Shown: positions 33,052 through 44,640, numbered from the stretch's first letter. The stretch is DNA of 64,000 bases from Larix kaempferi (GCA_027924585.1 BSBM01000252.1:8122001-8186000); one strand, 5' to 3'. Numbers and translations are program-made. Notes: generated by a model from the sequence alone, not told the origin.

Positions 33052-36000
33052 GTCAAGACAAGTCCAATGGCATCCAAACTTTAGATCCAAGTGGTTTAAG
33101 CAAGTGAGAGTATGGATCTACAATTTCAAGGCAATCCAATGGCTAGATCTTACTAGATCTGAGTTTGAAGATACCAAGTGGTCCAAAATGGGGATTAAAT
33201 CCCTTAAAATGTGGAATAGGGCCCACAAGGTAGAAATCAGAAAAGTGACAATCTGGGGGTAGGTTATTGGATGTGTAGATCATGAATCAAGCGGGATATC
33301 AACTACCCACATACTAGATCTAGGTCAACCCACCAAACTAGGAAGTGCGCCCTTGCTTGGAGAGGCTAAATGCCTTGGGAAGAGGGTCAAATGGAGGCCA
33401 ATCCTCACCAAACTATAGATCCGGGATGCCGTGGACAGTATAGAGGTGGGTTTTAAATTTCTTGCCCAAGAAGCCACTAGATCTTAGTAGATCTGAAAAA
33501 ATGTAAAAATGGGGGTTTTGAATAATTAGGGTTTTAAATGTTTTAGACAAGTGGATAGATCATGGAAAGAAATTACCTTGAGATCATACCTGAGTGATGT
33601 GAATGAGATGCCTTGATGTTGAGGAAGATTCCGGCAGAGATCAAATGAGAGATTGTTGATTTTGCTTGCTGAATTGATGCCCTAGCCCACAAGTGCGCCC
33701 TCCTCTACCTGTCAATCCAAGGAAATCGATTTCAATCAGAGAGATCAAGTATGGCGGAAATACAAGTAAAATGCAATGATAACATGAAATAGAAGGCCCT
33801 AGGACAGTAATACTCCCTGTTACCAACGAAGAGATCCAAAGAAGAAGTAGGGAGAGTCTTCCCCTACCACTACTTCCTCCTCAAAGCAAATCGGCCTCTA
33901 CCTGTAGATGCAAAAATGTGGTACAAAAGATATGGCAAAACAAGATCTCCAATAACTCGGTGCAAAGGAAGAACCAACGAACGAACACCAAAAACATTCA
34001 CCACAACACTGGAGATAGATGCAATAATAATTTTCTATTCCAATAATCCAGAGCCACAAGTCCCACTTACAAATGAGAAGCTCTCTCCTTTAAATAGGAA
34101 GGAGAGGCATCAAAATCCTAACCACTTTTTGAATGAGTGGCTAAGATTAAAAGATACAAATGTCTAATCAATGGTTGAGATGAGCTCAACAATAAAATAC
34201 ATGGATCACTAATAAAATATAATATAAGTGGACAAAATCGCCCTAGAAGAGGGGAATCCCACCAAATCATGATGACAAAATATAATAAGAAGCTTATGGT
34301 GGGTCCAAGGGGTAATTTTAGCCACCCTTAGTCAATCCCCATAGTACAATAATAATAAAATAGTCATCAATATACCAAATCGTGCCTCCATGGTCAAATC
34401 GTAGGCCTCAAAAGACCTCAGAAATCATCAGAAAGTGCCATAAGTGATGGATGCGGGCCCCAATGAAGTTGAAACTGCTGGAGGAGGTGTGGAAGACATC
34501 GATCCATCATCAGTGATCATCCCATGCCATAACATTGCCTCAGTAGCCCAAATCGATTTCCTCAATAGCCATTTCTACCAATCCTGAAATGCCTCGGGAA
34601 GAGTGAAACTGCTCCAAACTGCCTCCTGGAGTGCCTGCGCTGTCAAGGTGAGGGCACCAGTGCGTCCGGGAGGGGGGTAATATGGTAAAAACAAGTGGCT
34701 GGACCACCCCCTCCAAGCACAGCGCCCTAGGTCAACCGGATAAAAATCACATCTGCTCTGATAGGGCCTCCGACAGACCAAAACTGCACTGGGATAGCCT
34801 ACTGAGGCTCAATCATCACTGTAAGTGCCCGGAACTGAAAACAAACTGTCTCATTGGACTCAGAAGGTCCAAATCCATCCAAGATGTGTATTCATACACC
34901 ATATGAGTCTCTGCATGATCAATATATATATCCAATATACTGGAACATAGCAAATAATAATAATCTGTAAATGATCAAATACTGCTGTAAACCATGAATC
35001 ATCATCATAACCTTGTAGCTGCTGCATAGAATCATCATATACATAGACATAGACCATATATCATCTATCCATATTATCACAAGGTCCAACCATCTCATGT
35101 CCTATGGTTGACCTTGGTCAAACTAGGTTAACTCAGACCATCATCAGAAGCTGCTGCAAAGTGTCAAAGGTTAATGCATGCTCTACAACTTATTCATATA
35201 ACAATTATAACACAAAGTAATCATTACTGGTGATCTAAATCCAAATATATAATGTCATTAATTATTATTATTACTCAGACTAGACTTTCAAGATCATCCT
35301 CACTTCATAGCTGTGATCAATTTGCTAGTGAAGGGTGAAGGCTAAAATAACTGGCTAGGCCAAGGGATGACTTGACTGACTTAACTTTGTGGCACTTTGG
35401 CAAAGGGAAAGGGAATACACACCATAGTATATACTAAATGAGCAACAATACAGGGAATGGCAGTGTCTCACAAATGGATGAGTTGTTCAAAGAGGGTTTA
35501 TTCACCTTTAACAGATGTGCACAATCCATAATACAAATAAGGCCAGCAATTGTTTTGATATAGCATTTAAGTTCCATTGCTTTTTGGGCCTAAAGTTTCC
35601 ATAGCCTTGGTCTATGTGTGTTTATAAACACATTGCATAGATTTTCATTTATTTTAGGCTTTCTGCTGCAGGTGTGTTTTCAAGGCACTTGTTTACCTGA
35701 GCAATTCTAGGTGTGTCATAGACAGCTTGTTTACCTAGGTATTTACATTTCCAAAAGATATAACATTTTATTTTCATGGCCATTTTCATTTGGCATGCCT
35801 TTCATTCATGTGTGTTTAGAAACACATTGCATGAATGGGTTTTTCATACAAGATATAGCATTTCATTTTCCAGATTTTGTATTCATGGCAACACTAAAAG
35901 TTTCAGGTTTAGCCAACACAACTTTAGTGACTGGGGGGAATTCCAAGGAACTCCAACTCACCACAGGTAAGTTTTGTCACCAACTTAGAGCCGAGACACA

Positions 36001-36666
36001 ATAAACAGGGAAGCTCATCCAATACAGAGACTACAGTGGGGGAAAGTCCTCCATGCCACTAGTCAAGTAGTAAGTCAGGGTGATAAACTAAAAGGTAGGC
36101 AATGGATGGATGAAGACAATGAATAATGGAGCCAACACTAGCAAGCCAAGGTATGGTGGAATGATCACCTCTATTCTCCCTAAGGAGGGTAAAACCAATC
36201 AGTATGAATAGTGAACTTCTAAGTCTGAGTAGGGACAATATAATATATATAATAAGCTTCAACCAGGTCCATATATCTATATGATCGCCAGATCATGACA
36301 CTAGGTGCTAAGACATGTTATAAGAATAAGTATAAAAGCAATATAACCATAACACAATGATATACCTGCTGAGTAATATACCTGACTACTCATCAACCTG
36401 TACCATCATCTGTCCTCTGAAACTGCTGCTGTAACTTTGGGCACTACTAACTGCTCTGTACAAATGGTATAATGCCTAATCGGTCATCTCTCTGAGTGTC
36501 CCGAGACTCAGTCATGGCATGGGGAATATATACTGCTGTCCAAAATCTGATAGTGATCCAATATAGATGCTCATCTCAGCATCTCAATGTAAGGGAACTG
36601 GCTGAATAGTGTACTGGAATCAGAAAAATAATGTATGGTAGCCCGGCTACTATATATGTGATAACA
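33052..36666 (-). mobile_element. LTR-A copy, minus strand, lacking its 3' end
   Basis: Joins abruptly at about 33052 to a 50-bp remnant of another copy. It then follows the family in reverse (AGATCTGA/TAGATCT-rich zone, TATA-like CCTTTAAATAGG at 34087-34098, GGTCAAAC..GTTGACC near 35105, GAGCCGAGACACA at 35990). It ends GGTAGCCCGGCTACTATATATGTGATAACA-like at 36666, and the gag-only Copia starts at once. The missing ~200 bp and abrupt joint indicate an old deletion or recombination. Confidence 0.7.
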
Positions 36667-36928
36667 GTGACTTCGGGATGTCCTCCATGACTCAGATACC
36701 TTGCATGGAGGGACATTAGTATTGTAGGCATCAGGATGGAGTAGAGAGTGAGATGCACTCTACTCAGTGGCATGAGCCCAGCAGGGGCTGCATGCGGAGC
36801 TTCAGGGGAGATTGACCTATGCATGCATGAGTTTTGCATGACCTGCCAGCATTTAGTGAATGCATGCAAAAGTGACTTTTGCATCCACCGGGAATTAGGG
36901 TTTTGGCAAACCTAATTCATCGGTGAGA

Positions 36929-36940
36929 TTATTTATAGAG
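36929..36940 (+). promoter_or_regulatory. TATA box of gag-only Copia LTR
   Basis: TTATTTATAGAG, identical in the 3' LTR near 46133-46144. In the 5' copy the promoter is cut off from the gag gene by the ~4.9-kb inner Copia ~400 bp downstream. Confidence 0.6.
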
Positions 36941-37333
36941 GCAGGGGGTCCCCAGATGGGGTTACTCAGTTGCATTATCAGAGAGAGATACTGCCAGAGT
37001 GAGGGGGACGAATCTGTCCATGTGGGGCGACTTTATGAGATAGGGAGGAGTTGCTGCAGGAGTTAGGAAGGTCAGATCTGAGCTAGATCAGTGACCTTCA
37101 GTTCCAGAGAGACCAGATCTCCAGTATTGTGAGCTGAGAGAGCTCCACAGTGTGATTACTGATTAGATTGGAGGAGGTTGAGTTTGCTTCGAGGAGGACG
37201 TTTTTCTTGAGGAGGAGAAGCTCGTTGTGAGCTAGATTGACCGAGTTGGAGTTCGAGACTTTTAGGATAGCCTTGCCTCGAGATTTGAGGAAGGTTAGAG
37301 ACGATTGGAGCTCAGATCTGTTGAGATCCGGAG

Positions 37334-37725
37334 TGTAAGTTTTAAACCTTAACAGTGAAGTACAAACTTATATCGATTCTTAAGCATTAACAGAAAATAC
37401 ACAATGGCACACACATTACACAGAGATTTTCACCTGGAAACCCTTAACCGGGAAAAAACCAGCAAAACTTAGAGCCGCATAGCTCCTTTTTCATTATATG
37501 TTTATTTTACATGTACAATACAATAAATGGTATTCTGCAGCATCTAAAACCCTAATTCGTTTACCCGAATTAGGTTACAACCCTCATTCCTTTTACCGGA
37601 ATTAGATAGAGTACAATGGGTCGAAAAATCGAGAAAAAAAAAGCAAAAAGCAACCCAAAAAATTTTGCCGTAGGGATCGTGTTGTACACGCAGCGACCAT
37701 GTGAAGAGATATAACATACCCAACA
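37334..37725 (-). repeat. 3' LTR of inner Copia
   Basis: On the minus strand it runs TGTTGGGTATG...AAACTTACA (TG..CA ends). It contains two small hairpins, CTAATTCC/GGAATTAG and CCTAATTCG/CGAATTAGG. Its right neighbour on the plus map is the purine tract at 37726-37738. Confidence 0.95.
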
Positions 37726-37738
37726 TTCTCCCACTTGT
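37726..37738 (-). other. Polypurine tract of inner Copia
   Basis: The minus strand reads AAGTGGGAGAA directly before the 3' LTR start TGTTGGG. This primes plus-strand DNA synthesis. Confidence 0.85.
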
Positions 37739-37771
37739 TGTTCTCTTCACATACAGGAGAAATTTATGACT

Positions 37772-40700
37772 TCAACAATTCAGGGCAACAATGCCCATGT
37801 TCTCTTTACACCAAGAGAACTTCTGAGTACTCACAGACTTTGTCAAAGAGTCTGCAACATTTACCAAAGTGTCAACCTTCTCCAGCAACACTTTGTTTTG
37901 TTCAACCATGTCTCTGACGAAATGGTACTGCACATCAATGTGCTTTGTCCTTGAGTGATAAGCAGGGTTCTTTGCTAGAAATATTGCACTTGAGCTATCA
38001 CAGCCAATCTTTACTGCATTCTGAACAAAACCAATACCTGAACACAATCTTTGCAACCATACAGCTTCCTTACTTGCATGGGTAGCTGCCATGTATTCAG
38101 CTTCTGTAGTTGAGAGTGCAACTACAACTTGTCTTCTACTCATCCAACTGATTGCTCCTCCAAATAGATTAAAAACGTAGCCACTTGTAGATCTTCTGTG
38201 ATGAAGATCTCCAACCCAGTCAGCATCAGCAAATCCTTGTATATTTATCTCTCTGTTTAGACCGGGTCTTCCTTGGTAGCAGATTGCAGAATCTGTAGTG
38301 CCACGCAAATACCTGAAGACCCTTTTTACTGCAGTCCAATGTTCCTTTCCTGGTTTTGACATGTATCTACTCAAAACTCCCACTGCATGGGCTATATCTG
38401 GTCTAGTACAGACCATGGCATACATCAGACTACCAACTGCACTAGCATAGGGAACATGAGACATGTCCTCTACCTCTTCTTGTGTAGTGGGACACTGTTC
38501 TGCAGATAACCTTACACCTACAGGAATGGGCACCTTCACTGGTTTGCTTTCCTGCATATTAAATCTCTTCAATATCGTTTCAACATATTTCCTCTGATTT
38601 AACCAGAGTTTCCTGTTTTCACGATCTCTTTTTATTTCCATGCCCAAAATGAAATTTGCAGCACCAAGATCTTTCATGTCAAATTCAGATGACATCTGAT
38701 TCTTGACATCCTTGATGATTTCTTTGTTGTTTCCAATTAGCAACATATCATCAACATACAATATTACATAAATAAAATGATCACCAATTAGCTTAAAATA
38801 AACACAGTGATCAGCTTTGCTTCTTGAGAAACCAAGTCCCAGTATATAAGTATCAAATTTTTGATACCACATTCTGGGAGATTGTTTCAAACCGTAGAGA
38901 GACTTTTTCAGCTTACAGACAAGCTCCTTTCTTCCTTTCACCACAAACCGTTCTGGTTGCTTCATATAGATCTCTTCATTAAGATTTCCATGTAGGAAAG
39001 CCGTCTTTACATCCATCTGTTCTACTTCAAGATCAAAAGCAGCAGAAATAGATAAAAGAAATCTAATAGAAGTCAATTTTGCAACAGGTGAAAAAATCTC
39101 ACCAAAATCGATGCCCTCAATTTGGGAGTAACCTTTCGCAACTAGTCGAGCCTTGTACTTCTCCACTTTACCTGCTGCATTTAACTTCTTCTTGAATACC
39201 CATTTGCTTCCAATAGGCTTTCTTCCTTCTGGCAACTCAACCAGATCCCATGCCTCATTTTTGTCCAAGGCATCCATTTCTTCTATCATGGCCTTCTTCC
39301 ATAGTTTACTATATTCTGAATCCATTGCCTCTTTAGCAGTTCTAGGATCATCATCAGTAATAGATAACACAAAATTAGAACGAAAATCAGGGGGACTGTA
39401 CCTTTCAACTTGCCTTCTTTCTCGGTCAGATCTCCTCAATACCGGAGTCTGTGGATCCGCCTCTTCATCTGATTCAGATGATTCTGCCTCCTCATCTGAT
39501 TCAGACGAATCTGGTTCCTCAAAAGAGTCACCTCTTTCATCCTTGATATCAAAGTGTAGCTTCTCTGAATCCTTTTCCTTTGGTACATCCTCAATCTTGG
39601 AAGTGCTTTCAACTTCTCTGAAGATCACATCTCGACTGTAAACTGTTTGCCTTTTTACTGGGTTCCACAGCTTGTAACCTTTCACTCCATCCTTGTAACC
39701 AATGAAGATACATTTTTCCGCTTTATTATCCAACTTGCTCCTTTTCTCCTTTGGAACATGTACAAAAGCATCACACCCAAACACTCTGAGATGAGAGAGA
39801 GAGGGTTTCTTACCAGTCCAAACCTCATGAGGTGTCTTGTCAACCAACGCTGATGTGGGTGTCCTATTCACTAGGTAACACGCAATGTCAACAGCTTCTG
39901 CCCAGAATTGTTGTGCTAGCCCTGCACCACTGAGCATACTCCTTGCCTTTTCCATCAATGTCCTGTTCATCCTTTCTGCAACCCCATTCTGTTGAGGTGT
40001 GTATGGAGTAGTCTTTTGCCTTGCTATTCCACACGTTTTACAGAACTCCTCAAATTCACTTTCACAGAATTCTCCACCGTTATCTGTTCTAAGTACTTTT
40101 ATTTTCTTCTCAGTTTGATTCTCTACAAGAGCCTTAAATTCTTTGAATCTATTAAAAACCTCAGATTTCTTACGCAGGAAATAAATCCAAGTTTTCCTTG
40201 AGAAATCATCTATAAATGAAACATAATACACAGATTTACCAAGTGATGGAACAGGCACAGGTCCAAAAACATCACTGTGTATTAACTCTAAGATTCCTTT
40301 AGCTCTTACAACACCAGATGAGAATCTTACTCGATTCTGTTTACCATATAAGCAATGTTCACAGAAATCAAAATCTAATGTGAAATCAGACATGCCTTCA
40401 GCCATACTTTTACCTTGTAATAGTCGAAGACCCTTCTCTCCAATATGTCCCAGTCTTCGATGCCATAGCGATGTCTTCTCACTAGAGACAGTAAGGACTC
40501 TGTCTCCTCCATTTTTACCCTCAGGAACAGTAGTACTGTTACATCCATTTTTGAAGGTGCTTCCCAACAACTTGTATAGAGTTCCAATCCGAACTCCCCT
40601 CATCAGCACCAGTGATTCTCGAACCATCTTGCATGTGTTCTTTTCAAATAATGTTTTCACACCTGCATCATCCATTTTACTTACAGATATAAGGTTTCTA

Positions 40701-41758
40701 GCCAGCTTTGGAATGTGCAGAACCCCGGGAAGAGTTTTAACCCTTCCATCTTTGAGCAGTAGCTTGATCTTTCCTCGACCTATGATTTTCGCCACCGAGT
40801 TGTCTCCCAGAAATACATCTCCTCCATCATACTTTTCGTATTCAGAAAACCACTCCCTGTGAGGAGTCATATGATAAGACGCACCTGAGTCAATCAACCA
40901 CGAATCATGCTCTGCATGTGTACTTGAAGATGCCAGATACACATCTCCTCCTTCCTCTGTAGATTCTTTCCCATCTGCGGATGGAGCATCATTAGGTCCT
41001 CTGCTTTTATCAGTATTTTTGGATTTACAATCCTTCTTGTAATGCCCAGCTTTACCGCACTTCCAGCATTTTCTTACAGAAGGTCCTGGAGATTTAGATC
41101 TCCCTCTAGATTTAGATCTACCGCCTGAAGACTTATTTTTAGATCTGTCTCCAGGGCGACCTCTTACAAATAAGGCATCCTTGGCTGAACTATCTATGGA
41201 TCTCCGCCTCATTTCCTCCGATAGTAGGGATGCAACCACATCATCAAAGTTTAGCGTGGTTGCATTACTCCCAATAGCTATAACCAGATTATCCCATGAA
41301 TCTGGCAAAGAGCACAACAGACTAATACATTTTTCATCATCAGCAAGTGTAATACCAACAGATGTCAACTGACTTACCAGAGTATTGAAGGTGTTTAGAT
41401 GCTCTGATACAGAGTCTCCATCAGTCATCCTCAGAAGGTACAATTTCTTTCGCAGAAATAACTTATTTACCAGGGACTTTGACTGATACAGATTTCCCAG
41501 TTTGTCCCATAGCTTCTTTGCACTGTCTTCTCCAGATACGTTCACCAATACCGAATCTGCGAGGCAAAGACGAATGGTGCTCCTTGCTTTTCTTTCCAGC
41601 TTTTCCCATTCTTCTTTTACCGCACCAGAGGGCATGGTACCTGGATCTACTGCGATCCATTGTTCTCTATCTACCAGAAGATCTTCCATCTTGAGCTTCC
41701 ATAGCTCAAAGCTCTGACCATTAAATTTCTCAATCTCGAATCTAGAAATGCTCGCCAT
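37772..41758 (-). CDS. Copia gag-pol polyprotein, full length
   Basis: 1328 residues, uninterrupted, from the ATG at 41758 (MASISRFEIEKFNG). Domains in order: gag/UBN2-like (about 1-225); CCHC knuckle C231-x2-C234-x4-H239-x4-C244; aspartic protease with DSGASYHM at 290-297; integrase zinc site H433, H438, C466, C469 and catalytic D496, D559, E595; an acidic linker with a tandem SESDEEA repeat (about 752-767); reverse transcriptase (about 820-1060) with YVDD at 1001-1004; RNase H with FADADW (about 1176), CDSSSAIFLAKNP (1253) and HIDVQYHFVRD (1273). Length and order are those of Tnt1/Tork-type Copia elements. All catalytic residues I looked for are present. The protein makes the virus-like particle, copies the RNA and integrates the cDNA. 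Plus-strand frames in this span are shadows. Confidence 0.98.
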   Translation of the reverse strand: MASISRFEIEKFNGQSFELWKLKMEDLLVDREQWIAVDPGTMPSGAVKEEWEKLERKARSTIRLCLADSVLVNVSGEDSAKKLWDKLGNLYQSKSLVNKLFLRKKLYLLRMTDGDSVSEHLNTFNTLVSQLTSVGITLADDEKCISLLCSLPDSWDNLVIAIGSNATTLNFDDVVASLLSEEMRRRSIDSSAKDALFVRGRPGDRSKNKSSGGRSKSRGRSKSPGPSVRKCWKCGKAGHYKKDCKSKNTDKSRGPNDAPSADGKESTEEGGDVYLASSSTHAEHDSWLIDSGASYHMTPHREWFSEYEKYDGGDVFLGDNSVAKIIGRGKIKLLLKDGRVKTLPGVLHIPKLARNLISVSKMDDAGVKTLFEKNTCKMVRESLVLMRGVRIGTLYKLLGSTFKNGCNSTTVPEGKNGGDRVLTVSSEKTSLWHRRLGHIGEKGLRLLQGKSMAEGMSDFTLDFDFCEHCLYGKQNRVRFSSGVVRAKGILELIHSDVFGPVPVPSLGKSVYYVSFIDDFSRKTWIYFLRKKSEVFNRFKEFKALVENQTEKKIKVLRTDNGGEFCESEFEEFCKTCGIARQKTTPYTPQQNGVAERMNRTLMEKARSMLSGAGLAQQFWAEAVDIACYLVNRTPTSALVDKTPHEVWTGKKPSLSHLRVFGCDAFVHVPKEKRSKLDNKAEKCIFIGYKDGVKGYKLWNPVKRQTVYSRDVIFREVESTSKIEDVPKEKDSEKLHFDIKDERGDSFEEPDSSESDEEAESSESDEEADPQTPVLRRSDRERRQVERYSPPDFRSNFVLSITDDDPRTAKEAMDSEYSKLWKKAMIEEMDALDKNEAWDLVELPEGRKPIGSKWVFKKKLNAAGKVEKYKARLVAKGYSQIEGIDFGEIFSPVAKLTSIRFLLSISAAFDLEVEQMDVKTAFLHGNLNEEIYMKQPERFVVKGRKELVCKLKKSLYGLKQSPRMWYQKFDTYILGLGFSRSKADHCVYFKLIGDHFIYVILYVDDMLLIGNNKEIIKDVKNQMSSEFDMKDLGAANFILGMEIKRDRENRKLWLNQRKYVETILKRFNMQESKPVKVPIPVGVRLSAEQCPTTQEEVEDMSHVPYASAVGSLMYAMVCTRPDIAHAVGVLSRYMSKPGKEHWTAVKRVFRYLRGTTDSAICYQGRPGLNREINIQGFADADWVGDLHHRRSTSGYVFNLFGGAISWMSRRQVVVALSTTEAEYMAATHASKEAVWLQRLCSGIGFVQNAVKIGCDSSSAIFLAKNPAYHSRTKHIDVQYHFVRDMVEQNKVLLEKVDTLVNVADSLTKSVSTQKFSWCKENMGIVALNC

Positions 41759-41873
41759 TCTTTAAAGAAAAATAAACCACCGCTGCAAAGCTCCCACTGA
41801 AACCAGGTTTATCACAAATCCAAGATCGAGCCAAACCCTTGGAAACAAAGGCGTCCCTCTGAACCCAAAAAAT

Positions 41874-41885
41874 GCTCTGATACCA
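41874..41885 (-). other. Primer-binding site (initiator Met tRNA) of inner Copia
   Basis: The minus strand reads TGGTATCAGAGC two bases after the 5' LTR end. It is complementary to the 3' end of plant initiator methionine tRNA, as usual for Copia. Confidence 0.9.
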
Positions 41886-41887
41886 AA

Positions 41888-42278
41888 TGTAAGTTTTAAA
41901 CCTTAACAGTGAAGTACAAACTTATATCGATTCTTAAGCATTAACAGAAAATACACAATGGCACACACATTACACAGAGATTTTCACCTGGAAACCCTTA
42001 ACCGGGAAAAAACCAGCAAAACTTAGAGCCGCATAGCTCCTTTTTCATTATATGTTTATTTTACATGTACAATACAATAAATGGTATTCTGCAGCATCTA
42101 AAACCCTAATTCGTTTACCCGAATTAGGTTACAACCCTAATTCCTTTTACCGGAATTAGATAGAGTACAATGGGTCGAAAAATCGAGAAAAAAAAGCAAA
42201 AAGCAACCCAAAAATTTTTGCCGTAGGGATCGTGTTGTACACGCAGCGACCATGTGAAGAGATATAACATACCCAACA
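41888..42278 (-). repeat. 5' LTR of inner Copia
   Basis: 391 bp, nearly identical to 37334-37725. Promoter and transcription start are expected here, on the minus strand. The likely TATA-like TGTTATATCTC lies near its right edge. Confidence 0.95.
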
Positions 42279-42809
42279 CGGAGCAGTACGAGCATTTGAC
42301 ATCCAGAGGAGGAGGGTGCACTTGTGCATGCAAAGAGGGTCGATTTCATTAGTGGGCAGTCTTCAGAGAGAGCAGATCAGAGCAGGGTGATCAGTAGAGG
42401 GCAGATCCATCAAAGGCACCGTCAGAGCACTCAGATCCAGATTGGCAGTTAGGGCATATACTTCGTCAGTGCATGCATCAGCTGGATGCATGCAAATTAG
42501 AGTTTGTCCTAGTCAGAGGGATTGAGTTACTGGCTGAGGTAATTCTGTATTGTACTGCTTCTTTATTCTTCTATATGCTCTGGGCTCGAGATTGAGAAGA
42601 TAGCCCCATAGTTAGCTGGTTTCTCCCGAAAGGGTTCCAGGGTATATCTGTTGTCTATTGTTGGTGATTGCTTTTATATGTTGTTGGTAGATGCAGATCT
42701 AGTGGTTGAGTCTATGTTTTTATGAGTATGTACTGATATTGAGATTCATACTACTTGAGGTCTCAGACTGATACAGAGGGAGTAGTGATCTCTGTATCAA
42801 ATATTTACA

Positions 42810-42821
42810 TGGTATCAGAGC
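42810..42821 (+). other. Primer-binding site of gag-only Copia
   Basis: TGGTATCAGAGC follows the 5' LTR end (ATTTACA) with no gap. Complementary to initiator Met tRNA. Confidence 0.9.
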
Positions 42822-44404
42822 CTTGTTGAGGATCAGGGTGAGCAGTCACACATAGATCTACAGTGGTGGTGACTAGATCTCAGATAGATCTAGTAGATTT
42901 GTGGAGGTAAAGACTGGACCTACCAGATCTGAACATTCCCGTTCAGATATGTGGTTGTAGAGGTCAGATCTATCAGTTCAGTTGGGTTGTGGTCAGATCT
43001 GAGATAGTTCTACCAAATCTGTGATCAGGAGAGATTCTTGCTTACTGTGGGTTACAGTTTTTCCTGTTGGGTGAGTATGGCTACTGGTTTGAGAGTGGAG
43101 GACCGGTTGGATGGTGCCTCCAACTACAGTGCATGGAGGGCACGCATTACTCTCTTGCTGAAAGAGAGTGAGTTATGGGATGTTGTGTACAGCACGACAA
43201 CAAATTCCGTTACTATTCCATCAGATGCCACTGCCAAACTAGTGTATGAAAAGAAGAACATAAAGGCCCAAAGGATCCTGCTTGATGCGATCAAGGATCA
43301 CCTTATTCCACATGTCTCTACCAAAGACAATGTGTATGAGATGTGGGATGTATTGACTTGTATGTACCATAGCTCAAATGAAAACAGGAAGATGGTTCTC
43401 AGAGAGAAGCTGAGAAGCATCAAGATGGGGAAGGATGAGAGCATGGTTACCTATCTCACCAAGATCTCTCAAGTGAGAGATGAATTGGGAGCAGTCGGTG
43501 AGAAGGTAGAGGACAGTGAGCTAGTTCGGCAGGCCTTGAATGGCGTGTCTGTAGCACGGGCAGTGTTTGTTCAGTCCATCATAGGTCGTGAGAACCTTCC
43601 CAAGTGGGATAGACTGTGGGATGATTTCACACAGGAGGAGACCTGGAGAGGGTACATTCAGAGTTCAGCTTCTGCCATTCCTGAGGGGGAGGATGTGGCT
43701 CTCGCAGCAGGAGGGAAGCAGAGGGGCAAACAGAAGAAGGATTTGAGCAAGATCAAGTGTTTCGCCTGCAATGAGTATGGACATTATGCGGGACAGTGTC
43801 CGCATAAGAAGAAGGGGAAGCAGGCAAAGGATGAGTACGTGGCAACAGCAGAGGAGGTTGACGAGTTCTCTTCTCAGTTTGAGGAGTTCTCACTAGCCAC
43901 AGTTCAATCAAGACATGATAGCAACCCACCTGAGATTCAGGCCGATCAGAGATGGAGAGTGGACATTACTCTTAGTAGTCATATGACAGGGGTGCGAGAT
44001 GCATTCCTGATTCTAGAGCATATGGCAGTACAGTTGACTCGGGATGGTCAGGGGGGTTGACATTTAGTTGTTGGTGTGGGTAGAGTGAGATTTCTGCTTG
44101 ACCGTGGGGAGCTCCTGGAGGTATCAGGAGTGTTCTTTGTTCCAGGACTGAGAGGGAGTGTTCTCTCAGTGGCAGCATTGGCAGCTGCAGGATACCCTGT
44201 AGTGTTTCACAGGGATCAGTTCTTCACCTATCCCATAGGAGTAGACCCAGTGTTGTTGGGCCACAAGATTGATGGTGAGTACTTGGTTCATGGACAGCCT
44301 ATTTCAGGTACATCAGGATGGCTGAGTGCATCCTTTTCAGATGCAGAGGGGGATGATGGGCAAGATGCTCACAACAGAGATGAGGCCAGGAGGAGTGGAC
44401 CTGT

Positions 44405-44640
44405 TCAGCAGATGGGCGAGCGAGAGGCTCGCCATGATGAGGATCAGGGCAGTGATTGCGGAGTTCCAATGGATGAGCGAGATGCTCATGACAGTGATGG
44501 AGATGAGGAGATTGAGCCTTTGGGTTCATATCAGATGGATGAGCGAGATGCTCATGGCAGTGATGAGTCATAGGAGATTGAGCCATTGGGCTCACATCAG
44601 ATGGATGAGTATGCTGCTCATACAGGCACCAGTCAGAGAG
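44405..44640 (+). repeat. ~66-bp coding tandem repeat in gag tail
   Basis: About three imperfect copies encoding (Q)MDERDAH-x-SD..EIEPLGS. The last two are cleanest (44517-44640) and the first is diverged (MGEREARHDED). Confidence 0.8.

Larger units (their letters stand above)
37334..42278 (-). mobile_element. Complete Ty1/Copia retrotransposon (Tnt1/Tork-like), young
   Basis: 4945 bp on the minus strand, flanked by CGGAG at 37329-37333 and 42279-42283. The LTRs (392 and 391 bp) differ at about three positions: one C/A, one base in an A-run and one A/T. The insertion is therefore recent. The empty site is intact in the host element's other LTR, at about 46531 (GAGATCCGGAGCAGTATGAG). The primer-binding site, polypurine tract and single full-length polyprotein are all present, so it may be mobilisable. 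It inserted antisense to its host. Confidence 0.97.
36667..42809 (+). repeat. 5' LTR of gag-only Copia, split by younger Copia
   Basis: The LTR runs 36667-37333, is interrupted by 37334-42278 plus one duplicated CGGAG, and resumes to ...AAATATTTACA at 42809, directly before TGGTATCAGAG. It carries a TATA-like TTATTTATAGAG at about 36929-36940 and several ATGCATGC/CATGCA motifs. It pairs with the LTR at 45030-47061. Confidence 0.85.

Noticed and set aside
39153-41694. Plus-strand open frames inside the inner Copia
   Set aside because: Antisense shadows of the 1328-residue polyprotein; their serine-rich text is the complement of acidic and gag codons.
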